Shown here piece by piece: positions 50,186-58,501 of a stretch of DNA of 64,000 nt (position 1 is its first letter; every line of letters starts with the position of its first letter). The position numbers and the translations under genes are program-made. Under the pieces are notes generated by a model. That model worked only from the letters and a program-made list of their open reading frames with translations. It was not told the DNA's origin and searched no databases. The stretch comes from Streptosporangium carneum (GTDB lineage Bacteria > Actinomycetota > Actinomycetes > Streptosporangiales > Streptosporangiaceae): positions 248,001 through 312,000 of the forward strand of contig NZ_BSEV01000007.1 in the NCBI RefSeq assembly GCF_027922005.1, in the 5' to 3' direction.

Positions 50186-51822
50186 GAAGCGAACGCCTCC
50201 CCCCTGCGGACCAGGTACGGTCCAAGGGCCAGCACGTCGACCGGCGCGGAGCCGAAGCACTCGAGGGCGTCGCGCGGGTCGTCGACCATGGGCCGCCCCG
50301 CGGTGTTCAGGCTGGTGTTGACCACCACGGGAATCCCGGTGCGGGCCTCGAACTCCTCCAGCATCCGGGCCAGCAGCGGATCGACGGCCCGGTCGACGGT
50401 CTGGATCCTGGCGGTGCCGTCAACGTGCACCACGGCCGGGATCAGCTCGCGCCAGCCCGGGCGCACGTCGTGGACGAACAGCATGTACGGGCTCGACGCC
50501 GGTCCCCGGGTGAAGATCTCGCAGGCGCGTTCCGCCAGCACCATCGGGGCGACAGGACGGAACTGCTCGCGCCCCTTGACGTCGTTGAGCCGCTCGGTGT
50601 TGCCCGCCCTGCCCGGGTGGGCCAGCAGCGAGCGGTGGCCGAGCGCGCGCGGGCCGTACTCCCCCCGTCCCTGGAACCAGGCGACGATCCGGTCGGCGGC
50701 CAGCTCGGCGGCGACCGCGGCGGCGAGGTCGGCGGGCCGCTCGTACGGCACTCGCGCGACCTCCAGCCAGGCGGCCAGTTCTCCGTCGTCCCAGGCTCTG
50801 CCCAGGTCCGCGCCGGGCATCGGCGCGGCGGGCTCGCCGTGGGCCTGGGCCAGGTGCAGCGCCCCGCCCAGCGCGGTCCCCGAGTCCCCCGCCGCGGGCT
50901 GCACCCAGATGTCCTCGAACGGACCCTGCTCCAGCAGCCGGGTGTTGGCCACGCAGTTGAGCGCGACCCCGCCCGCCATCGTCAGGAACCGTTCCCCGGT
51001 GCGGGCGTGCAGCCAGCGGGCCAGCTCCAGCAGCACCTCCTCCAGACGCGCCTGCACGCTGGCGGCCAGGTCGGCGTGCTCGCCGTTCCATGCCTGGCCG
51101 GGGCGCAGCGCCTTGGCGTAGCCGCCCCAGTCGATCGGCTCGACGCGGAAGCCTCCGTCGCCGGTGGGGTGGATCAGCTCGCGCAGTTCCGCCAGGAAGC
51201 GCGGCCGCCCGTAGGAGGCCATGGCCATGACCTTGTACTCGTCGCTGGAGCGCAGGAATCCCAGGTGCGCGGTGACCTCCTCGTACATCAGCCCGAGCGA
51301 GTGCGGCAGTTCCTGGGCGGCCAGCACGGTCAGCTCGCCGTCGCGGTAGTGCCCGGCCAGGTGCGAGACCGCCTCGCCCCTGCCGTCGCAGACCAGGACG
51401 GCCGAGTCCCGGTACGGCGCCGCCAGCCCCGCGGAGGCCGCGTGCGCCACGTGGTGCGGCACGTACCGCACCTGGGCCGGGTCCAGCCCCGGCAACGCGG
51501 TGGCCAGGAAGGCCGGGGCCCGCCGCGCGTAGGCGGTGCGCAGCTCCTCCCAGCGCTCGTCCAGTCCGCCCTGTCCCGGGCGCACCAGGTCCGGGTCGTA
51601 GGAGTAGGCGACGGCGTCCAGGTCCTCGGGGCGCAGCCCCGCCTGCTTCAGGCACCACGCGGCGGCCTGCTCCGGCAGCTCCCAGGCGGAGAACGGAACC
51701 GGGCGCTTGCCGTGCTTGCGGCGGCTGAAGCGCTCCTCCTCCGCCGCGGCCACCACTTCCCCGTCGACGACCAGCGCGGCGGCCGGATCATGAAAGATCG
51801 CGTTTATCCCGAGAAATCTCAT
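50182..51822 (-). CDS. NodU/CmcH-family carbamoyltransferase
   Basis: 546 residues. The N-terminal YrdC-like/Kae1-type domain has GINAIFHDPAAALVVDGEVV, AAEEERFSRRKHGKRPVPFS and the metal-binding HH of YVPHHVAHAASAG. The C-terminal part has FQGRGEYGPRALGHRSLLAH and VVNTSLNTAGRPMVDDPRDA. Members transfer a carbamoyl group from carbamoyl phosphate (through carbamoyl-adenylate) to hydroxyls of sugars or antibiotics. As first gene of the heptose operon it suggests an O-carbamoylated sugar. Confidence 0.95.
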   Translation of the reverse strand: MRFLGINAIFHDPAAALVVDGEVVAAAEEERFSRRKHGKRPVPFSAWELPEQAAAWCLKQAGLRPEDLDAVAYSYDPDLVRPGQGGLDERWEELRTAYARRAPAFLATALPGLDPAQVRYVPHHVAHAASAGLAAPYRDSAVLVCDGRGEAVSHLAGHYRDGELTVLAAQELPHSLGLMYEEVTAHLGFLRSSDEYKVMAMASYGRPRFLAELRELIHPTGDGGFRVEPIDWGGYAKALRPGQAWNGEHADLAASVQARLEEVLLELARWLHARTGERFLTMAGGVALNCVANTRLLEQGPFEDIWVQPAAGDSGTALGGALHLAQAHGEPAAPMPGADLGRAWDDGELAAWLEVARVPYERPADLAAAVAAELAADRIVAWFQGRGEYGPRALGHRSLLAHPGRAGNTERLNDVKGREQFRPVAPMVLAERACEIFTRGPASSPYMLFVHDVRPGWRELIPAVVHVDGTARIQTVDRAVDPLLARMLEEFEARTGIPVVVNTSLNTAGRPMVDDPRDALECFGSAPVDVLALGPYLVRRGEAFAS

Positions 51823-52022
51823 GGACTCGCCTCTCGTGTGTAACTCGATAACTACCGAGAGAAGCGGTTCTCAAAACTGGAGATGAGGGAAAAGTCCTGG
51901 TAAGAGCGTTGAATATCACCAAATATCACTCTCTGTGATTTTCACGGCGGGCTGTACGCCTCACCGTGGACCACCCGCCCCGCCCGCGAGAAGCGGGCTG
52001 GACAAGCACTCCGGAGGCGCCC
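51823..52022. promoter_or_regulatory. AT-rich divergent promoter region of the heptose locus
   Basis: The stretch 51831-51940 is unusually AT-rich for this DNA. AATATCAC is repeated at 51912-51919 and 51922-51929 (10-bp pitch), with an inverted GTGAT at 51935-51939. GAGAAGCGGTTCTC (51859-51872) is a second small dyad. Both the carbamoyltransferase operon and the phosphatase-glycosyltransferase pair must start here. I cannot fix the -35/-10 boxes. Confidence 0.5.
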
Positions 52023-52643
52023 GTGCCGAACCGCGACCGCCCGGCCGCCGTCCTGTTCGACCGGGACGGCACACTGATCGCGGACGTCCCGTACAACCGC
52101 GACCCCGACCTCGTCGCCCCCCTGCCCGGAGCCCGCCACGCGCTGGACCGGCTGCGCTGGGCGGGCGTGCCGGTGGGGGTGGTCACCAACCAGTCGGGGG
52201 TGGCCAGGGGGCTCATCCAGACGCGGGAGCTGCGCCGGGTGCACGCCCGGGTAGAGGAGCTCCTCGGCCCGTTCGACGTGTGGGCGGTCTGCCCCCACGA
52301 CGAGGACGACGGATGCGGCTGCCGCAAACCCGCCCCCGGGCTCGTGTTCCGGGCGGCGGCCGTCCTCGGGGTGAGCGCCCGCGACTGCGTGCTCATCGGG
52401 GACATCGGGCGGGACGTGGAGGCCGCCCGCGCGGCGGGGGCGCGGGGAATCCTCGTGCCGACCGCGCAGACCCTCGCCCGGGAGATCCAGGACGCGCAGG
52501 AGGTCGCCCACGACCTCGCCGACGCCGTCGACAGGGCGCTGCGCCCCCGCCCTCCGGCGTCGGGGACGGCCCGCGAGAGGGCCGCAGCGGCGAGGGCGGC
52601 ACGTGAGAGGGCCGCGCGTCCGGAATCGGAGGCACTTCCGTGA
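52023..52643 (+). CDS. gmhB: D-glycero-D-manno-heptose-1,7-bisphosphate phosphatase
   Basis: 206 residues from the GTG at 52023, with GGAGG six bases upstream; a GTG at 51966 in the same frame is less likely. HAD-IIIA motifs: FDRDGTLIAD (nucleophile Asp and acid Asp), VVTNQSGVARG and CRKPAPGL with IGDIGRDVEAA. The zinc loop CPHDEDDGCGC keeps Cys, His, Cys, Cys as in GmhB. It removes the 7-phosphate between the two HldE steps. An Ala/Arg-rich tail of about 30 residues is extra. It completes the heptose route in this locus. Confidence 0.92.
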   Translation: MPNRDRPAAVLFDRDGTLIADVPYNRDPDLVAPLPGARHALDRLRWAGVPVGVVTNQSGVARGLIQTRELRRVHARVEELLGPFDVWAVCPHDEDDGCGCRKPAPGLVFRAAAVLGVSARDCVLIGDIGRDVEAARAAGARGILVPTAQTLAREIQDAQEVAHDLADAVDRALRPRPPASGTARERAAAARAARERAARPESEALP

Positions 52644-53623
52644 GAATCCTGCTCTGGCACGTGCACGGGTCGTGGACGACGGCGTTCGTCCAGGGGACCC
52701 ACGAGTACCTGGTGCCGCTCGTGCCCGACCGGGGCCCCGACGGGCGCGGCCGGGCGCGGACCTACCCCTGGCCGGGGACGGTGCGCGAGGTGCCGTGGGA
52801 CCGGCTCGGCGACGAGGAGGTCGACCTGGTCGTCCTGCAGCGCCCCCACGAACTGGACCTCGCCGGGCGCTGGCTGCGCAGGCGTCCGGGACGGGACGTG
52901 CCCGCCGTCTACGTCGAGCACAACGCCCCTCCCGGGGACGTCCCGCGCACCCGGCACCCGCTGGCGGAACGCGACGACATCCCGCTGGTCCACGTGACCC
53001 ACTTCAACGAGCTGTTCTGGGACTCGGGCAGGGCTCCCGCCCTCGTGGTCGAGCACGGCGTCGTCGACCCCGGGCACCGCTACACGGGCGAACTCCCACG
53101 TGTGGGCGTCGTCGTCAACGAGCCGGTCAGGCGCGAACGGGTCGCGGGCACCGACCTGCTGCCGAGGTTCGCCGCGGCGGCCCCGCTCGACGTCTTCGGC
53201 ATGAAGGTCACCGGCCTGCCCGACCTGCTGGGCGTGACCGCCGGAACCTTCGAGGACATGCCCCAGCGCGCGATGCACACCGAGCTCGCCCGGCGGCGCG
53301 TCTACCTGCACCCCTACCGGTGGACCTCGCTCGGCCTGTCGCTGATCGAGGCCATGACGCTCGGCATGCCCGTCGTGGCGCTGGCCACGACCGAGGCCGT
53401 CGAGGCGGTCCCCCCCGAGGCGGGGGTGATCTCGACCCGTGTCGCCACCCTGACCGACGCGCTGAGGGCGTTCGTCGCCGACCCCGTGCTGGCCCGCAGG
53501 TCGGGGGAGGCCGCCCGCGCCGCCGCGCTCGCCCGTTACGGCCTCGGACGGTTCCTGTCCGACTGGGACCGGGTGTTCGCCCTGGCCACGGACGACATGG
53601 CCGGGGCCGGATCGCGAAGGTGA
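52640..53623 (+). CDS. Glycosyltransferase (GT-B, GT4-like)
   Basis: 327 residues. The GTG overlaps the gmhB stop as GTGA. The N-terminal part (MRILLWHVHGSWTTAFVQGT, VDLVVLQRPHELDLAG, AVYVEHNAPPGDVPRTRHP) resembles actinobacterial unnamed GT-B enzymes. The C-terminal donor domain has VYLHPYRWTSLGLSLIEAMT and MPVVALATTEAVEAVPPEAG, a GT4-like E-x7-E region. It probably acts on the heptose-glycan; donor and acceptor are unknown. Confidence 0.88.
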   Translation: MRILLWHVHGSWTTAFVQGTHEYLVPLVPDRGPDGRGRARTYPWPGTVREVPWDRLGDEEVDLVVLQRPHELDLAGRWLRRRPGRDVPAVYVEHNAPPGDVPRTRHPLAERDDIPLVHVTHFNELFWDSGRAPALVVEHGVVDPGHRYTGELPRVGVVVNEPVRRERVAGTDLLPRFAAAAPLDVFGMKVTGLPDLLGVTAGTFEDMPQRAMHTELARRRVYLHPYRWTSLGLSLIEAMTLGMPVVALATTEAVEAVPPEAGVISTRVATLTDALRAFVADPVLARRSGEAARAAALARYGLGRFLSDWDRVFALATDDMAGAGSRR

Positions 53624-53653
53624 CGTGTGCGATCTCCGGGGTAGGGGGGGCCG

Positions 53654-54040
53654 ATGAGGGTTCGAGCGGTGCTGGTCGTGTCAGTCCTGGCGGTGGCGCT
53701 CTCCGGTTGCGCCTCCGAGGAGAGGTCCCCGGCGGAGCAGGCGGTGACGCGCTTCTACGCCGCGGTGCACGACCGGGACGGGTCGCGGGCCTGCTCGCTG
53801 CTGACCCCCGAGGCCGCCGACGGGCTGAGCGTCGGCGGCCAGAGCTGCGCCAAGACCGTCCTGGAGCTCGACCTGCCGGGCGGCCAGGTGCGTGAGGCCG
53901 CCGTCTGGGGAGACGAGGCCCAGGTACGGCTCACACGGGACACCGTCTTCCTGCACCGTTTCCCCCGGGGCTGGCTGGTGCGGGGCGCGGGCTGCAGGCC
54001 GCGGGGCGACCTGCCGTACAGATGCGAGGTGAGGTCCTAG
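53654..54040 (+). CDS. Small lipoprotein
   Basis: 128 residues. The lipobox is ALSGC after a short signal peptide. The mature part begins with a helix (SPAEQAVTRFYAAVHDRDGS) and then beta strands, an NTF2/SnoaL-like outline (ACSLLTPEAADGL), with cysteines at SRAC, SC, AGC and RC that could form two disulfides. Such lipoproteins are common and unnamed. Two bases after its stop a 27-residue miniprotein begins, then a DUF6766 gene. Confidence 0.82.
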   Translation: MRVRAVLVVSVLAVALSGCASEERSPAEQAVTRFYAAVHDRDGSRACSLLTPEAADGLSVGGQSCAKTVLELDLPGGQVREAAVWGDEAQVRLTRDTVFLHRFPRGWLVRGAGCRPRGDLPYRCEVRS

Positions 54041-54042
54041 AA

Positions 54043-54126
54043 ATGCGCACCATGTTCGTCATCACGGTGACCGTCATCGCGGTCGGCTTGGTCTACTTCT
54101 TCGCCATCGGTCTTCTGCGCCGCTAG
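54043..54126 (+). CDS. 27-residue single-helix membrane miniprotein
   Basis: ATG at 54043 to TAG at 54124-54126. The peptide begins MRTMFVITVTVIAVG and ends in LLRR; it is one hydrophobic helix with a basic tail, orienting the C-terminus to the cytosol. It starts two bases after the lipoprotein stop and ends nine bases before the DUF6766 ATG, and GAGGT lies at good spacing upstream, so it has the setting of a real coupled gene. Function unknown; a regulator or partner of the neighbouring membrane protein is plausible. Confidence 0.6.
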   Translation: MRTMFVITVTVIAVGLVYFFAIGLLRR

Positions 54127-54135
54127 GGAGGGTTC

Positions 54136-54810
54136 ATGAGACGCTTCGTCAAAGACAACGCCCTCAGCCTGTTCTTCCTGGTCACGTTCCTGATCGCGCT
54201 GGCGGGCCAGTCCGTCGCGGGCACGGCCGACGCCAACGACAGGCGGCTGGCCGACGGCGGGGCGACCATCTCCTGGTCGCAGTACGTCACCTCCTCCGAC
54301 TTCGCGGTCGACGTCGCGGAGAACTGGCAGTCGGAGTACCTCCAGTTCCTGCTGTTCATCCTCGCCACGGTCTGGCTGGTGCAGCGGGGCTCCCCTGAGT
54401 CGAAGAAACCGGGCGAGGAGGGCGGGGAGAGCGACGCCGAGCAGAGGACGGGGCGGCACGCGACGCCCGGCAGCCCCGAGTGGGCCAGGGCGACCGGGCT
54501 CAGGCAGACGCTGTACGGCAACTCCCTCGGCCTGGTCATGGGCACGATCTTCGTGCTGTCGTGGCTGGCCCAGTCGGTCGCGGGCACGGCGAGCTACAAC
54601 GAGCAGCAGTTGTCGCAGCTGCAGGACCCGGTGAGCTGGGGAGGCTATGTGATGTCCCCCGACTTCTGGGACCGCACCCTGCAGAACTGGCAGTCGGAGC
54701 TGCTCGCCGTGCTGTCGATGGTGGTGCTCTCCGTCTACCTGCGCCAGCGCGGCTCACCCGAGTCCAAGCCCGTCGGCGCGCCTCACGGGGAGACCGCCGC
54801 CGAGGGCTGA
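54136..54810 (+). CDS. DUF6766-family membrane protein with internal duplication
   Basis: 224 residues made of two repeats. Half one (about 1-90) and half two (about 120-215) share LAGQSVAGTA / LAQSVAGTA, the polar segment ISWSQYVTSSDF / VSWGGYVMSPDF, ENWQSEYLQF / QNWQSELLAV and the ending QRGSPESK. Each half has two membrane helices with an external loop. A charged linker joins them. The family function is unknown. It closes a unit with a lipoprotein and a 27-residue miniprotein. Confidence 0.88.
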   Translation: MRRFVKDNALSLFFLVTFLIALAGQSVAGTADANDRRLADGGATISWSQYVTSSDFAVDVAENWQSEYLQFLLFILATVWLVQRGSPESKKPGEEGGESDAEQRTGRHATPGSPEWARATGLRQTLYGNSLGLVMGTIFVLSWLAQSVAGTASYNEQQLSQLQDPVSWGGYVMSPDFWDRTLQNWQSELLAVLSMVVLSVYLRQRGSPESKPVGAPHGETAAEG

Positions 54811-54842
54811 CAGGCGCGGGGCCCTCAGCCCTCGGCGGGCCG

Positions 54843-55814
54843 TCAGCCGTGCAGCGCCTCGCGCAGCGTGTGCACGGCCAGTGCCATGGCGGCCCGGTTG
54901 GCGTGGGTGTCCCGCAGCAGGTCGACCATGGCGAAGTCGTGCACCATCCCGGCGAGCCGTACGGCGGTGACCTCGACCCCGGCCTCACGCAGCTTGGCCG
55001 CGTAGGCCTCGCCCTCGTCGCGCAGCACGTCGGCCTCGCCGTTGAGCACGAGCGCGGGCGGCAGGCCCCTGAGCTGGTCGACGCTCGCGCGCAGCGGCGA
55101 GGCGTGGATCTCGGCGCGCTGGCGGGGGTCGGTGGTGTACTGGTCCCAGAACCACCGCATGCCGTCGCGGTTGAGGTAGTACCCCGTGGCGAACTGCTGG
55201 TAGGACTCGGTGTCGAAGTCGGCGTCGGTGACCGGGTAGAACAGGACCTGGGCCACCAGGCTCACGTCGCCGCGCTCCTTGGCCATCAGGGTCAGCACGG
55301 CGGACATGTTGCCGCCGACCGAGTCGCCGACGACCGCCATGCGCGAGGCGTCCAGGCCCTTCTCGTCGCCGTGCCGCGTCACCCACTGGGCGGCGGCGTA
55401 GTTCTGCTCGATCGCGGTGGGGTACCTCGCCTCCGGCGAGCGGTCGTACTCGGGGAAGACCACCGCCGCGCCGGCGCCGACGGCCAGCTCACGCACCAGG
55501 CGGTCGTGGGTGTGGGCCGACCCGAAGACCCACCCCGCGCCGTGGATGTAGAAGATCACCGGCAGCGTGCCGGTGGCCCCCCTGGGCTTGACGACGCGGA
55601 CCGGCACGACGCCCGTCGGACCGCCATGCACCTGGATCCACTCCTCGTCGACCTCGGGCTTCGGCACGCTGTCGTCGGACTGCAGCTTCTCCAGGATCTC
55701 GCGGCCCTGCTCGGGCGGAAGCTCGTAGATGAACGGGTGCTTGGAGTTGGCGTCGGCGAAGTCCTGGGCCGCCTTCTCGAGCACGACCTTCTTGCTGCTG
55801 ACGGTGCTGGTCAC
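54843..55814 (-). CDS. Alpha/beta hydrolase (HSL/acetyl-esterase type)
   Basis: 323 residues from the GTG at 55814, with GGAGGTGG eight bases upstream. The oxyanion motif is YIHGAGWVFG (HGGGW-type), the nucleophile elbow is VVGDSVGGNM, the Asp lies in LNGEADVLRDE and the His in MVHDFAM, so the triad is complete. It likely hydrolyses short-chain esters or carboxylesters. It has no signal peptide and is monocistronic. Confidence 0.93.
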   Translation of the reverse strand: MTSTVSSKKVVLEKAAQDFADANSKHPFIYELPPEQGREILEKLQSDDSVPKPEVDEEWIQVHGGPTGVVPVRVVKPRGATGTLPVIFYIHGAGWVFGSAHTHDRLVRELAVGAGAAVVFPEYDRSPEARYPTAIEQNYAAAQWVTRHGDEKGLDASRMAVVGDSVGGNMSAVLTLMAKERGDVSLVAQVLFYPVTDADFDTESYQQFATGYYLNRDGMRWFWDQYTTDPRQRAEIHASPLRASVDQLRGLPPALVLNGEADVLRDEGEAYAAKLREAGVEVTAVRLAGMVHDFAMVDLLRDTHANRAAMALAVHTLREALHG

Positions 55815-56034
55815 GGTTCTTCCACCTCCGGTGTGTCCTGCGTGCGGGCCCGCCGCTCCACGCCCCGCCACGAGGGCGCGGGCGCCTCCCGCCGGGAACG
55901 GCGCCATGCGCTTGGTTACCCCGCCCGAACATCGAAAACCGGACAAAACACCATCTTTATCTCACACGCCTAGAAAGCATGCCAAAACTAAATGGAGCTT
56001 TAAAAACCAGCGAAAGATATGGCACTCCGGGAAT

Positions 56035-56217
56035 TCATCGGGATTCAGGACCGGAATCCCCGGAGTCCGCGACCCCCTTGCGGTCGTCGGGGATCTGCGG
56101 CTCCGGGCCCTGCGGATCTATGCCCGCCGGGGCGTCCGCGCCCGCCGAGTCCTCCCGGTCGTCCGGCACCTGGGCAGGCGGCTCGCCTTGCGTGCTCTCC
56201 GGATCGGTCTCGGTCAT
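56035..56217 (-). CDS. Small acidic hypothetical protein
   Basis: 60 residues from the ATG at 56217, preceded by a strong ribosome binding site (GAGGAGGAGG with seven-base spacing). It is rich in Asp, Glu, Pro and Gly with repeated PDDRxD/K units (QVPDDREDSAG, QIPDDRKGVAD) and probably disordered. No family recognised. The strong ribosome binding site is the main reason to accept it. Confidence 0.55.
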   Translation of the reverse strand: MTETDPESTQGEPPAQVPDDREDSAGADAPAGIDPQGPEPQIPDDRKGVADSGDSGPESR

Positions 56218-56394
56218 GAGGATCCTCCTCCTCGTCCGCGAGGCCCCCTCGCCGCGCGAGAGCACGCGGCGCGCCGTACGGCGGGGGCCGTGATCATCGA
56301 CGTACGAGACTGACATATCCTCCATGTGGCGACTTAAAGCACTCGCCGGTAAACATCTCCTCAAAGGGGGTCCACCTCGGCGGCCGAACACCCC

Positions 56395-56410
56395 GGGGAG
56401 GCCCCTCCCC
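56395..56410 (-). terminator. Hairpin after the AIM24 gene
   Basis: GGGGAGG and CCTCCCC around a two-base centre, 17 bp beyond the AIM24 stop on the minus strand. Confidence 0.5.
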
Positions 56411-56426
56411 GCGACGTTCCCGAGGG

Positions 56427-57095
56427 TCAGCCGTTGTTCTGCGGAAGGACCGGTCCCTCGCTGGCCTGGACGAGGACGAAGCCCTGCCCCTGGAAGGCGA
56501 GCTGCGCCGCCTCGCCGCTCCCCCTGCCGATGAGCGCCCCCGCCTTGAAGGTACGGTTGACCCCCACCCGCAGGCCCGCGCTCCAGCACACCGCGGACTG
56601 ACTGTCGGCGAAGGTGGGAGCCCGGGAGGCGTCGAGCAGCACCGGCGCGCCGTGCGCGGTGACGGCCACCCAGCCGGTGCCCTGGACGGTGGTGTTGAAC
56701 AGGCCGCCGGTGGCGACGCCCGCGCCCTGCACACGCTGGATGTCCCAGGTGAGCTGCGGGTCGAAGGCCAGCAGGTTGGTCCCGTTGACGGTGATCGCCT
56801 CGTTCTCCAGATAGAACAGGTGCACGTCGTCGGCGTTGTCCGCGAGGAAGAGCAGTCCCTGCCCCTTGACCCGCATCAGGGGCGCGCCCTCACCGGTGAC
56901 CATCTTCTTCAGGAACCGCCCGACGCCTCCCGACCCCTCGTAGTCGAAGTCCATCTGGCCCTGGAACGCCACCATCGACCCCTGGCGCGCCAGCACCTCC
57001 CCGTTCAGATGCACCCTCAGCATCTTGGAGTTCTGCAGGGCGAAGTGGCCGGGGACCTGCCCCTGGTCCAGGTTTCCGAAGAACGAGCTACGCAC
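56427..57095 (-). CDS. AIM24-family protein
   Basis: 222 residues, beta-helix fold of the AIM24/TIGR00266 family. Marks include GQVPGHFALQNSKMLRVHLN, EVLARQGSMVAFQGQMDF, EGAPLMRVKGQGLLFLADNA and a Gly-rich centre (AGVATGGLFNTTVQGTGWVA). Bacterial members are cytosolic and of unsettled role; links to membrane or stress functions are suspected. The start is a GTG. It is monocistronic and ends in a hairpin. Confidence 0.92.
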   Translation of the reverse strand: MRSSFFGNLDQGQVPGHFALQNSKMLRVHLNGEVLARQGSMVAFQGQMDFDYEGSGGVGRFLKKMVTGEGAPLMRVKGQGLLFLADNADDVHLFYLENEAITVNGTNLLAFDPQLTWDIQRVQGAGVATGGLFNTTVQGTGWVAVTAHGAPVLLDASRAPTFADSQSAVCWSAGLRVGVNRTFKAGALIGRGSGEAAQLAFQGQGFVLVQASEGPVLPQNNG

Positions 57096-57350
57096 GGAAG
57101 CTGCCTTTCAGCGTCGAAGGGAGTACAGCGGATGTGACGAACGGGACGGCGTGAGGGTTCCGTTCCGCGAAGCGCCCGGATACAGGAGCCGTCCCGGGAC
57201 CTTGCCCGCGGGAGCGGGGAACCCGGTGTCCCGGCCGGGCGCGGGCGGGGCAGGAGTGGGGCAGAGGCGCGGCGAGAACGCCCACATGTCCTCGGATAAC
57301 CAGGCGAATCTCCACAGGATCTGCACGAAGGTTCGTTACGCTGCCGCTCC

Positions 57351-58298
57351 ATGATCAAGTCGACATGGATGAGCGTACTGGTCTGGTTACTCCTCGCTCC
57401 GTTCACCGCGTGGGCCGCGCTCCGGATCACCACCTGGATCCCCACGTGGCAGTGGATCGCGCTGATCGCCTTCACCCCCTACGTGGCGGCGGCCTCCGCG
57501 GTCCCGCTGCTCCTCGCGCTGGGGCTGCGCCGCTGGGCGGCCTCGGCCGTCGCCCTCGCCACGAGCGTGACGCTCGCGGCGGTCGTGCTCCCGAGGCACT
57601 TCACCGACGGCAACCCCCCGGCGGGCGACCAGCGGCTGCGGGTGCTCGCCTCGAACCTGGCGGTGGGCGCGGGTGAGACCGCGTCGCTGATGAAGCTGGT
57701 GCGCGCCCTCGACCCCGACGTGCTCACGCTGCAGGAGCTCACCCCGGACGCGCTCAAGAGTCTGGAGAGGGCGGGACTCCGCGAGCTCATGCCGTACGCC
57801 GTCGACCGGTCAAGGGGCGGGGGGCGGGGTTCCGGCATCTACTCGAAGCACCCGCTCTCCGAGAATCCCATGATCGAGCAGGGTGGGTTCCGGCAGGCGC
57901 GGGCCGTGCTGAGGCATCCCGGCGGCCGTGAGATCGAGGTCGTCTCCGTGCACCCGTGCGCGCTGCGCTACGACTCCAAGGTGCCGTGCTGGTCCGACGG
58001 GCTGGAAGCGCTCCCGAGGGGAGGCGACCGGTTGCGGGTGCTCGCGGGCGACTTCAACGCCACCCTCGACCATCCGCCGATGCGCGCCCTGCTGGAGGGC
58101 GGCTACCGCGACGCCGCGGACGTGACCGGGCGGGGACTGACTCCGACCTGGCCGCAGCAGGGGTGGCAGTCCGTTCCCGGCGTGACGATCGACCACGTGC
58201 TCGCCGACTCGCGGATCGCCGTCGACGCCTTCAGCGTGCACGCCCTTCCCGGCACCGACCACCGTCCCGTTTTCGCCGAGCTCACCCTGCCTCGTTGA
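57351..58298 (+). CDS. Membrane-anchored endonuclease/exonuclease/phosphatase-family protein
   Basis: 315 residues. Three membrane helices lie within the first 85 residues (VWLLLAPFTAWAALRITTW, IALIAFTPYVAAASAVPLLL, SAVALATSVTLAAVVL). The EEP domain follows: LRVLASNLAVG, LTLQELTPDALKSLERAGL (Glu ligand), LAGDFNATLDHPPM (GDFN) and GVTIDHVLADSRI with PGTDHRPVFAEL (catalytic His). The catalytic set is complete and would face outside. Substrates may be nucleic acids or phospholipid headgroups. Confidence 0.92.
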   Translation: MIKSTWMSVLVWLLLAPFTAWAALRITTWIPTWQWIALIAFTPYVAAASAVPLLLALGLRRWAASAVALATSVTLAAVVLPRHFTDGNPPAGDQRLRVLASNLAVGAGETASLMKLVRALDPDVLTLQELTPDALKSLERAGLRELMPYAVDRSRGGGRGSGIYSKHPLSENPMIEQGGFRQARAVLRHPGGREIEVVSVHPCALRYDSKVPCWSDGLEALPRGGDRLRVLAGDFNATLDHPPMRALLEGGYRDAADVTGRGLTPTWPQQGWQSVPGVTIDHVLADSRIAVDAFSVHALPGTDHRPVFAELTLPR

Positions 58299-58322
58299 GG
58301 CGAGCTCACCCTGCCCCGTTGA
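58277..58322 (+). repeat. 24-bp-period tandem duplication across the stop codon
   Basis: Copies at 58277-58298 and 58301-58322 match at 21 of 22 bases. Each ends in a stop, so the copy repeats the last codons (ELTLPR-stop) beyond the true stop. It looks like a recent slippage or a duplication event. Confidence 0.85.
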
Positions 58323-58501
58323 ACGGTGAAAAGCGGCGTTATACGGCACACGTCCAGCGCGTTTCGCCGGAGGCGCAGGTCGAGGCGCGTGCCGTACGGC
58401 CGAGACGATGACGCGCGCCTATCGACAGGGCCGGAACCGCGATTAATGATCGTAAATAATCGCGACTGCCATCAGGGCAGCGCCCTGCCCAAGGAGACGA
58501 T

